A DNA stretch of 64,000 nt from Antedon mediterranea (Eukaryota > Echinodermata > Crinoidea > Comatulida > Antedonidae). Below are positions 32,195 to 42,000 of this stretch, in pieces. Made by a program: the position numbers and the translations under genes. The stretch spans positions 29,649,871 through 29,713,870 of the forward strand of contig NC_092676.1 in the NCBI RefSeq assembly GCF_964355755.1, read 5' to 3'. A model generated the notes under the pieces. It saw nothing but the letters and a program-made list of their open reading frames with translations, ran no database searches and was not told the DNA's origin. Position 1 is the first letter of the stretch; every line of letters begins with the position of its first letter.

Positions 32195-35100
32195 ATGGCT
32201 ATGCCTGTAGCTACCGATTTGCTTCATTCATATGTCGTTTTAAACCTTGGTCGTTTCGCACCTGATATTTCTACTTAGTATATATATATATATATATATA
32301 AATCCAAAGGCAAATAATGCTGTGGGTATATACTTAAGTATATATTATATTATAAGCAAAAAAGTATAGATTATACCTATATATTCTTTTTTGTAGCTTG
32401 AAGACAAAACAAGAGTCTGAGTTTGATTTGAAAATATCGGATGAGGAAATTAAAGTTGAAAATGGTAACAACAACTGGACATTCAATCTACCTAATAATA
32501 TTCAACTTATTCCAGACTCCTGTCATAATCTATCATGGGTTAAAGACGAGGGAGCACATATGATTTTCAGGGTAAGCAGGGAAACATTTCATTTTAAAAT
32601 TCTGTTACGGTAATTTTTATTTTTTACTATCTAGTAGAAACAAGAGTTTTGTGTTTGTATTGGATTTTTTGCTAATATTTGAGATTTTTCAAAATTATAA
32701 CTGCATATCATCATTTCAGATAAAAGATCATGCCAAGGCACAAGATGAAGAACACAGTGCTCAACGGTCATTTGAAGACGCTTTAACAGACTTAGAATGC
32801 AACTTAGTTTGTGCAACGTGTCAATCACCAATACTAAAATCTCAATGGTAATTAATACTGTATATCTAATCCCACCCCTACAAACATATCCCTTAGTATA
32901 GTCCCAGTATTGACTTTTGATCTGGATGTAGGCCTCTCTCTAGCCAGTTCAGATGAGTTTTTACAAGAAATGCTTACCAATAATGTTTATTTGCCTGAAC
33001 CAGGCTTTCCCTGGGTATAGTCCAACCCCCCAACTTTTGTGTTCTAGGGGGTGGGATTATACCAGAGGATATCCAGTATTTTTCATGTGCACCAAGATGT
33101 AACATATAAAACTATGTGTACTAACCTTTTTTAAAACTTGTGTTTTCTAGTAAATTTGACAGGGTATGTCAACTGCCATCAGACAACTGGCAAGAGATGG
33201 TGGAAGACTGGCAGTGTCATGCTAGCGAGGATGTCGCACAAATTGCTCGTAAATCTCTGGTACCATCCACTAAGGACTGCTTCATGAACAGCACCAGTAT
33301 AATAGTATCGCCTCAGGTCATCAACGAGGGAGTTATCAGGTCATCTGGTAGTCCTGTTTCTGTTAGAAACAATTCAAATAAGGTAAGGAGTTGGATAGCA
33401 GAGTGGTTAGGACCCTTGACCCTTGACTATCAGAAGACACATCCCAATAAGAACAACCCCCAGTCCACTTGGATAGCAGAGTTGTTAGGACCCTTGACTA
33501 TCAGATGACATTCCAATAAGAACAACCCCCAGTCCACTCAGCTGTAAAAACTAGGGAGGCTAAGGTGATGAAGGTAAGGAGTTGAATAGCAGAGTGGTTA
33601 GGACCCTTGACTATCAGAAGACACATCCCAATAAGAACAACCCCCAGTCCACTCAGCTGTAAAAACTAGGGAGGCTAAGGTGATGTGGAAAGGAACTGAG
33701 GCCTTGTTTACACTATCAAACTTTATGTAACAAAAAAATGTGATGTGCCCATATAATATGATGATGGCATATCACTACCATATTTAGGCACACACACTTT
33801 TTTTGACAAACTAGTTTGATAGTGTAGACAGAGCTTTTGTACATGCACACAATGAATTAACATGATGCAGTTTAGCAAATCATTATTTCTCATATTTTCT
33901 TAGAATGCATCAATGTTTAAATGGTTGACATGCTGGAGATGTGTTTCTCTTATTGGTAAAGTATCTTGTCAAGGTAAACTAGTTCATATCTAGACTAATT
34001 ACATACATTAGAAACAATTATACAGTATGATTTAACTGAATATAATTTGTTAATAGCACATTTAATTTTAATTCTGTTCCAGAAAATGACACAAACGATT
34101 GGAAAACAATGTCAAGTGTAGAAATATTTCAATACTCAGTGGAAATCAGGAAAAATGGCGTAGATAATTTATTACGAGAACATAAACAAATTCCAAGGCA
34201 AGTTAAAAACCATATTTCCTAGCATTTTTAATATTAATGTATTACTATTAACAATATCACAGTTACTATTCACATTGTTTTGCAGGTTGGAAGTCTTTCT
34301 ATCGAATTACCTATTAAGTGTATCAAAAACATACATGGCTTTTCGATTTATTGTCCAGAGTGAAGAAGATAGCAAAATACATGCATTGGTAAGTTACAAG
34401 TGCCAGTCTCCTAACTGAACTTAGTAGATACTTATTTGATGACCTAGATCGATACTTGATGACCGTGGGAGAAAAATTGAATGCCTTTTATTGTATTTTG
34501 GTGGGCAACGTTAAAACTGATTTTTTTTTCTTTTGTAGATATGGTTAATAAATTCTGAAATGAAGTTACTCAGGTCACAGCAGAAGGCAAATGAGACATT
34601 AGCAAAGTTTAGTGGTAAAAACATGAATAATGTTGAAGAAACATCAAATGTGCAATGTTGTCAAATTGTAAAGATTTTGTACGAACAGTGTCTGGGAGAG
34701 GAAATTGTGAAGTAAGCAATTTCTTAAGCTCTGTCTATACCAAACTTTATGTGAAAAAAAAATGTGATATGCCTATATATGGACATGATGATGTCATATC
34801 ACTACCATATTTGGGTACATCACACTGTTTTTTGTCAAACTAGTTTGATAGTGTAAATAGAAAGTTCTGTATGCTTACAGTGGCAGCAATCTGTTTTCCT
34901 ATTATTAATCCAAATTTGTTTCTTCAATGGCTTGTTAGGTTTGTTGTTAGAATTCTGGGTTCAACTCAAATTCAGGTCACACCAACCAGATCTTTTTTAG
35001 TGAGTGCTGAGAAAAAAATAGCAAATTTCTTAGTGCATTGTTATAACACTGACAGTCCAAATATTGTTAATATGTTTAGTCTTGCAGATGAATGGAACAA

Positions 35101-35482
35101 AGACATGGCAGTACATAGCATAATTCTACCAAAGAAAATATGTTTTGAGCTTCTACTTTTATTAGCCACCAACACATCTACTATGCCAACGTCATTGCAA
35201 AAACAAAACAACTTTAAAGTAAGAATTATTATCCTTCCAATAACCAGTTTGTTTTCGATTCTCGCCATAACAATTGAGCTCCACTAGGCCTAGTCTAGAA
35301 TTATACAACAAAGATATTTTCAAGGAATTTTAATATACAAACATAGACATCAAATGTGGGGAGGATGTGCCGAAGCTAACACTGATTTTGTGAAGAAAAC
35401 ATATTAGTTACTTACACACAGTGAAAAGTATTTTAAAAATCATTTATTATTTTTCTAGGTCGGATTCTTACGACTTGAATAA
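32195..35482 (+). CDS. UBE3D: E3 ubiquitin-protein ligase E3D (HECT-like, UbcH10-binding), 10 exons
   Basis: UBE3D accepts ubiquitin from UBE2C and transfers it to substrates such as cyclin B in mammals. Exons: 32195-32277, 32397-32571, 32720-32847, 33151-33382, 33904-33973, 34083-34197, 34286-34388, 34539-34711, 35080-35218, 35459-35482, giving 413 residues (human about 389). Conserved pieces include NIQLIPDSCHNL, a CATCQS zinc-type pair, VCQLPSDNW, KDCFMNST, TCWRCVSLIGK (second CxxC) and YMAFRFIVQSEEDSKIHALIWLINSEM. Near the end are QIVKILYEQC and HSIILPKKICFELLLLLATNTSTMP, and the protein ends NNFKVGFLRLE. Exons 2-10 are strongly supported by frame and homology. Exon 1 (MAMPVATDLLHSYVVLNLG) fits phase and a TTA/GTATAT donor but is less certain. 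Intron 6 has a GC donor. The stop TAA overlaps an AATAAA. Confidence 0.9.
32278..32330. repeat. (TA)n run and Penelope-like tail in UBE3D intron 1
   Basis: TA repeats (32278-32299) are followed by AAATCCAAAGGCAAATAATG and CTGTGG, the same terminal string as the Penelope-like fragment at 24117. Confidence 0.6.
33383..33690. repeat. tandem duplication of about 90-110 bp starting at a splice donor, UBE3D intron 4
   Basis: Three partial copies of GGATAGCAGAGTGGTTAGGACC / CCCTTGACTATCAGA / CATCCCAATAAGAACAACCCCCAG follow the exon 4 donor. The first and third also duplicate the GGTAAGGAGTTG donor context (33382 and 33573). The 122-codon read-through frame is not real coding. Confidence 0.75.
33701..33836. 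mobile_element. MITE family 1 copy in UBE3D intron 4
   Basis: Termini TTGTTTACACTATCAAAC and GTTTGATAGTGTAGACAGAGC; one internal deletion around ATAATATGATG. Confidence 0.82.
34727..34864. mobile_element. MITE family 1 copy in UBE3D intron 8
   Basis: It inserts 15 bp after the exon 8 donor. The left terminus AGCTCTGTCTATAC lacks part of CTATCAAAC; the right terminus decays to GTGTAAATAGAAAG. Confidence 0.8.
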
Positions 35483-35483
35483 A
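35478..35483 (+). terminator. AATAAA overlapping the UBE3D stop codon
   Basis: The last codon and stop GAA TAA are followed by A, so AATAAA lies across the stop. It may be the poly(A) signal or chance; other AATAAA strings lie downstream (for example near 35925). Confidence 0.35.
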
Positions 35484-36365
35484 GACATCTAGACGTACTA
35501 GTTTGCATAGATTTCAAGAAAAGCAGATGTCAAGACTAGAGGGAGCTCACCAATAAACTTAGGGCCACTTATAGTGTTGTACTTGAATCATATCAATGCT
35601 ATCTACAGGGACCCATAAGGAACAGTACACACACCATATGACTTTATACGGGGACCCATAAGGAACATTACACTTGCCATAAAAATGTTGATCTTTTGAA
35701 TATAGGTCAAATAACTAACTGTAGAACAAATACACGCACAATATAAAAATGACACATTGACTTACTTTCTGTTTTATAATTTGGTATTCATTTAATATGA
35801 AATATACAACCACTGCAGAACAATATTACTTTATATACTGATTAATATCTGTATTTTGAATTTAATTTGTTTTGCATCACAACAGGATATATTTTTATAG
35901 CATTTATATTATTTACAGTTTAACATAAATAAAATATCATCGTTATTAATGTTATGGTGCTAATAAAGGTATTTATAACTAGATAAATTAAATAAATGAG
36001 TTAAAATGTCAATATTTGGTATTTTTAACTACTGTACTGTATATTTTAAATATTTTTTTTATATTACTATATTAACCTAGCAAGTAATAATGAGATTGTT
36101 GTGTAAATATGATATCCGAAACCGCGATGCATTAATATTTTGAGAACATTTCAAAATTTAGGGCCTAAATGTAATTCCTTACACTGTACTGCACTAGATC
36201 GTTAACAGAAAGCATAATGCAATTTGATACACTTGATAACTAACTAAATTATTAAAAAAAAACAACATATCCATAAAGTGGCGTCGGCTCGTTAATTCTT
36301 TCTAAAAAATAAATATACATTAGGCCTATATCTTGTGATGGCATTGATGGACGTTGAGTGCATTA
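35483..36365. other. UBE3D 3' flank, no gene seen
   Basis: AT-rich sequence with a 2-fold GGGACCCATAAGGAACA duplication (35608 and 35650). It holds several AATAAA strings and no recognisable coding frame. Confidence 0.5.
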
Positions 36366-36858
36366 TAGTCTATAGGACGTCGCAACAAAAATACCTACGC
36401 TCGACGAATGTAATTTGACACTCCAGCGATTGAATCGTCGCTTGTGATTGATTGCGTAGAGCGCACGTAGTAGGCTACGTTGTTGCGTCGAGAAAAAGGA
36501 AACTGTATTAAGTATCTGTCTAGTCTTTAAGCTCGTTTCACACTAAAACGCAATGCAAGGACATAAGTGTAACGCAGGCGATTTGACGAACGAAAGATCG
36601 GATAATCGCTTGTAATATAATTACGTTGCGCTTACGTCGTCATTTCGTTGCGCCCTTTAAGCATGGTTACCACTAGTGGGAACCACTAGCGACGCAACAC
36701 AAGGACGTAACGCAACACAAGTGAATTGACCAATCACAAGCGATGGCTTATTCGCTTTTGATTGATAACTGTCTATAACTTCGCTTGTCATTGGTTAAAA
36801 CGATTGCGTTGCGTTTACGTCTTTGCGTTACGTTCTAGTGGGAACCAAGCTTCAGTGT
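36366..36858. mobile_element. cluster of three MITE family 2 copies
   Basis: Copies at about 36370-36500, 36532-36660 and 36661-36855. The last has clear inverted ends: AAGCATGGTTACCACTAG and CTAGTGGGAACCAAGCTT. The interior has GACGTAACGCAA and AATTGACCAATCACAAGCGATGG with their inverses. Confidence 0.75.
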
Positions 36859-37159
36859 GACGTGGAAAATAACATTCTAAAATAGTGTAGTTATTATATT
36901 GTCGGCTGCTGCGATATTTCACGAGTAACAACTCGACCGCCCACAAACTTACACAATATTAGGTGTATTGACATCACAACCTTGTTGTTCACACGCCGGA
37001 CATTGATTGAATATGATAGTTGATCAACTTCAATATTCTATGCTGATCATAAACAAAATGAAAACATTGAAATCGCAAACCATCAATCAGTTTCCTTCCA
37101 ACTGCCAAATCTGGTGTGTAAAAAGGTTTCTAAAATCTCTCAATACGACGTAATCGCAC

Positions 37160-37255
37160 CGCAAATAATAACGCGATGGACCTAAACGTTGCTTGTGATT
37201 GGTCAACTCACTTACATTGTGTCTACGTCATTGCGTCCAAAGTGGCACAATTCAA
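37160..37255. mobile_element. MITE family 2 fragment
   Basis: AACGTTGCTTGTGATTGGTCAACTCACTTACATTGTG then GTCTACGTCATTGCGTCC matches one arm of the family. Confidence 0.55.
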
Positions 37256-37429
37256 CAATGACATGATTGTAATTATATTATTATATAAAAATTAAATGTG
37301 TTCACATTATAAATGGAAATTAAATGATGTTTAACATATTTAGTTTTTACACGTTTTGTGTGAAAATCAAGTTAGTTTATTTTATATTGGCACGATATGA
37401 TTTTAAAAATCATGTAGGTCTATATTTTA

Positions 37430-39240
37430 TTATATCAAGTCAAGTCAAGTTTATTGTTTCACACAACACAATACAATATGAACAGAAACATAAATTAATA
37501 AATTCAATTGTGTGAGGAGGACGAATTAAGGCTTTAAGTTTGGTCCTCCAGATAAGTAATATATCTAATTATTTAATTTAAGTGAGAGAACAAAAACAAA
37601 CTTCTTTCTTTCATCAAATTGACAAATAAAATTAAACAAAAAGGCACCAAAAAAAAAAAAAAAAAACAGTCTTAAGGTAAATAGTTTGAAATAAGTGTTT
37701 GTTTGTATTTTGTTTTAAATGTATTTATGATGGCTATTGCTTTTAGATTGAGCGGTAAGTTGTTCCATATATACGGTCCATTGTAAATAAAAGATGTTCT
37801 TCTAAGTAATATGGTATGCTTTTCGTATATTAGATTTTTTACAGTTGAAGATCTGGTGTTGAAAGAATGATTAAAATTTTGAAAATAGGAGTAAAATTGA
37901 GTTGGTAATTTATTATGATTTAGGCGGAACATGAATAAAGCTGTTTGGAGTTTATTTATATCAAATATATTTAAAGTATTGAGAGAATAAAAAAGTGGTT
38001 TAGTATGAGATTTTGGAGGTGCTCCCGAACAGATTCTGATAGCCTTTTTTGTAATTTAAAGAGAGAATTATTTTCGTGTTATCAGAACCTGTCCAGGGGC
38101 AGCATCCAGTAAATTTATCTACAGTTGTAGCCCAAGCAACATTGCAGTATGATAAATAGGGTAAAATAAGAGTATTATACAGGGAAAATAAGATGTTTAA
38201 AGGAAGTATGTACTTCAATTTACTTAATATTCCAACGTTTCTCGAGATTATTTTAGTTAAATATGTTATGTGAGGTTTCCAATTTAGTTCCGAGTCAATG
38301 GTGACTCCAAGAAATTTTAAGTTTTCTGTTCTCTTTATTTGGTTACCATTGATATATAATTGCTCTGTTAGCTGTTTGTTATTTTTTTTTATTAATATTA
38401 AAATAAATATAATTTGTTTTTGAAATATTCAGTGATAACTTATTTGCTTTAAACCAAAGAGACACTTTGTTAAGTTCATTATTAATTATAGATACAAGAT
38501 TATTTTTGTTTTCGTGAGAAATAATAACATTTGTGTCATCTGCAAATAAGATAAAATTAAATAATTTTGAAACATTTGGAAGATCATTAACCTAAATTGA
38601 AAAGAGTAGTGGGCCAAGGATTGACCTCTGTGGTACCCCACAGGTAACATGCAAGAGTTGAGAATTGGTTGAGTTTATTGATGTATATTGTTGGCGAAAT
38701 GATAAGTAGTCTTTTAAAAGTAGTAGTGGAAGACCTCTGACACCATAATTCGATAATTTAGAAATAATAATGTTATGATTTATGGTGTCAAATGCTTTTG
38801 ACAAATCTAAAAAAATACCGATAGTATGGTGCTTGTTTGCAAGTGATTTAGTTATTTTTTCATATAATAAGTGGGAAAGTGCGAGATCTGTGGAATGTGA
38901 TTTTCGAAAGCCATATTGATTGTTTTATATAATATTATGTTTTGTGAAAAAAGAAATTAGACGAGCATATATTAGCTTTTCAAATATTATTAAAGCAATC
39001 GGTCTATAATTTGAAAATTTATGGGGGTCATCTTTTTTAAAAATAGGCACAACTTTGGCAACTTTTAGCGCATTAGGAAATTTCCCACATTTAAATGAAA
39101 GGTTAAAGATGTGACATAAAGTTCTAGAAATAAACGGAGAAATTTGTTTAATAACGTTAGAATGTATTTCATCTACACCAGGACTTATTATTTTTGAGCT
39201 CTTCGGATTATATAATCCTTAATTATTCTTTTCTTTATCT
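37430..39240 (-). mobile_element. decayed non-LTR retrotransposon (CR1/L2/Jockey-like), 5'-truncated
   Basis: Minus-strand pieces of a reverse transcriptase are readable. In order they are SPGVDEIHSNVIK, VAKVVPIFKKDD, FSNYRPIALI, QYGFRKSHSTDLALS, DLSKAFDTINHNI, CGVPQRSILGPLLFSI, the catalytic LFADDTN (38546-38535), LSLNISKTNYI, LPYLSYCNVAWA, and the C-terminal GPYIWNNLPLNLK block at 37932-37672. Defects: stops after HNII and after FSI, a Gly-to-Arg change in the usual VPQGS motif, and frame changes near 38100 and 38390. The 3' UTR ends in AATAAACTTGACTTGACTTGA around 37437. The 5' half (endonuclease) is missing. Confidence 0.88.
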
Positions 39241-39680
39241 AGTATAAAGTTTTAGCATTGTTGGTGAATAAGAGTCACATTCCATTAAAAATTAATTTAG
39301 TTTAAAGGAGAAATTTGAGTAGATAGGAGCACAGTAGGTTAATTCGCATTGGAGGTCTCTCTCGCATTCACCCTGTAATTTAAAACTGAATTAATAAAAT
39401 AATCAAATGCCATTACATATTCAATAATTCATTGTAATTGAAGTATACGTTTACTCTGACGTTAATGACGTTTTTAATTATTGATATTTTCATAAATAAA
39501 TTGATCGAAAAGCCAAAGGTCAGTGTGTTCATGCCTTTATAATAAAATCATAGCCAAATACGTGCGTCCCGATGTATGCATTACGTCACTGACAGGCCCT
39601 ACACGCCAATACAATATTTGATTATCTAAAACGTGCCACAATTGACCTTATAAGGAAACTATGAATTAAGTTTAATTTCA
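39241..39680. other. no feature recognised
   Basis: AT-rich sequence upstream of the retrotransposon fragment. Some of it may be more of that element, but no motif supports this. Confidence 0.4.
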
Positions 39681-39995
39681 ACAATACAAACGTTTAGAAT
39701 CAATTGCTTCCCGTATGACGGCGTAATTAAGCGCAACGCAAATAATTGACTACCGAGCAATGACGCGTGGATCATCCGAACTCTCGCTTGGATTGGTCAA
39801 CTCACTTCTTGTGTTGCACGTACGCCTACGCGCGCCATTGCGTCTGGTCCATACCAAGAAGTTGGACGTGACGGGAACAAGCTGTACGTTGATTTCTGAC
39901 GATCCCACAACGACGTGACATGAACGCATGCAAAGATTTGTTTGTGATTTGCGTTGCGCGTACGACGCCATTGCGTGTACGGTTATTTGCTCATT
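39681..39995. mobile_element. MITE family 2-like inverted structure
   Basis: GCGCAACGCAAATAATTGACTACC, a CTTGGATTGGTCAACTCACTTCTTGTG arm and the later TTTGTGATTTGCGTTGCGCGTACG arm are family 2 motifs in both orientations. It may be two overlapping copies. Confidence 0.5.
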
Positions 39996-41130
39996 TGAAT
40001 TGTCGACGTGACATGATGGAAAGTTTTTTTTTTTTAGTTATAGTAGGTCTACGATATCCTTAACGGGTGAAAGGACCTCTTTAAACACCCCTGAACAGAT
40101 GTTCTTCTCAACCTCGAGGTTTTTAATCAACTGAGTTGTTTTATCAAGATAATCAATATAATGGTTTATCATGGGTGTTGGGCTTCACGTCCCTGCTCTC
40201 ACATAGCGTTTACTAAATTCTAATTATTCTTTATAATTGCTAACATTCCGCTAAAAGACATTGGTGACAACTCATCACGCAGAGATAATTTAATTTGTCG
40301 GAGTTCTCGCGTGTCGCGGACGTGTCACTAAACCATTAGAGGTGTTATTTTCTTTTCTCTCTTATGAAACGCCACATAGGCAAATTTTTGCAAGAGCTGT
40401 TTTATCGAAAAGTTAAATATACTTACCGAACAGTTAAGACATTTATTAAAAATCATTACTTACACGAATTAATGCTTGGAACAATGCTTAATAAAATTTA
40501 AAAAAGCGTATGCAAAGCGAGTTACTTCGAAGCATAGCAAAAGACAGAAGATATTGAAGTTATTTAAAAGTGTAATTGCGCCCTCTCTTGTGTGTTTATT
40601 AAGCCATAACTCATCATCTTTTAATTTGTTTCCTAAACCAAGTTAACCCGATTGAAGAAGTTGAGATTTTAGATCAAGTAAATATAGATTAAAACAACTA
40701 TCTTTCCCATCAATTACGTCATACCACCAATGGCCGACCTTATGTCGAAGTTGGCCTACATTAATGCTGTAATTATTCAGTAGGGATATGTGACGTGTAT
40801 GAACCATGAAAAATGACATGATTGCCATTTCGTGGAAGTTATACAAGTAAATACTCTTCAACTACCGTATAATTTACACGGGATACTCGTGTATACTAGT
40901 TATTATAAATAGGACCCAGAACAAAGACCCAAAAACAAATACAAAACAAACAGTATAAAACTAAACTAAAAGTGATAATTAGAATTGGTATGTAACTGCA
41001 CTTATCATAGCATGCGATGATGTCATTTCTGTTTCTGAATTGTAAACAAAATTGTGTATATGCCTCAAACACAACATTAAGATACAAGATATACGGTGTT
41101 TATTGTCACTTTTTAGCAATACAGAAGCAC
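39996..41130. other. intergenic, nothing recognised
   Basis: AT-rich; short open frames on the minus strand (40643-40861, 40896-41087) match no family I know. Confidence 0.45.
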
Positions 41131-41425
41131 AATTCTTTTATTTAGGTTCCTAAGCGGTCTCTGATATCAGGATCAGAGTCTCTTCTTCCCCATTTATTTC
41201 ATCCTTCCACCAAGTTTTATGGAAATTGTTCTTTGCATCATCTCTTTGGAATGCGTTGCCATTGACATCCGTCAGGCAACTTCCACCAGTGTGTCTTCAA
41301 ATTTCTTCTCAAAACCCACCGTTTGATTTTTTAATTTTCTAAATTTGTCTGTCAATGTAAAGCGCATTGAGTCTTTCAGCATAATGCACTATATCAAGTA
41401 CCAGTTAATATTATTATTAATATTA
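41131..41425 (+). mobile_element. CR1-like LINE 3' end
   Basis: The frame ASSLWNALPLTSV (from about 41237) is the usual C-terminal 'WNALP' motif of CR1-type proteins. It is followed by AATGTAAAGCGCATTGAG, GCACTATATCAAGT and a (TATTAT)n tail, the standard CR1 3' end. Confidence 0.75.
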
Positions 41426-41674
41426 AAGTTAATAAGATATACAGGCGGTAAAAATAGTTGAAACATAATCAGTGACAATTGGCCTACAGTAAAAAGAATT
41501 TTTAAATTCATTCGTCTCCGGGCTTTACGTGGACAAAAATATAGAGTATTCAAACGTATGAAAACATCCTTAAATGCTGTCAGATAAAATAATACGTAGT
41601 AGGCAGTGATTCAATGTAAATATAAAGTTGAAGAAGACTAGGCCTATATTTTCGAAAAAAAAACAGTGAACAAG

Positions 41675-42000
41675 ACCGGCACCAGACCTCCTCTAGCAAC
41701 AATGATTCGCCAATACCGGCACCAAACCTCCTCTAACAATGATTCGCCAACACCGGCACCAGACCTCCCCCACAATGATTCGCCAACACCGGCACCAGAC
41801 CTCCCCCACAATGATTCGCCAACATTGGCACCAGACCTCCCCCACAATGATTCGCCAACACCGGCACCAGACCTCCTCCACAATGATTCGCCAACACCGG
41901 CATCAGACCTCCCCCACAATGATTTGCCAACACCGGCACCAGATCTCCTCTAGCAATGATTCGCCAACACCGGCACCAGACCTCCTCTAACAATGATTCC
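41675..42000. repeat. 36-bp minisatellite, about 9 copies
   Basis: CAATGATTCGCCAACACCGG + CACCAGACCTCCCCCA repeats with a 36-bp (12-codon) period, with CTCTAG/CTCTAA variants at both edges. Because the period is a multiple of three, long open frames appear in four frames; none has flanking exon structure. Confidence 0.93.
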
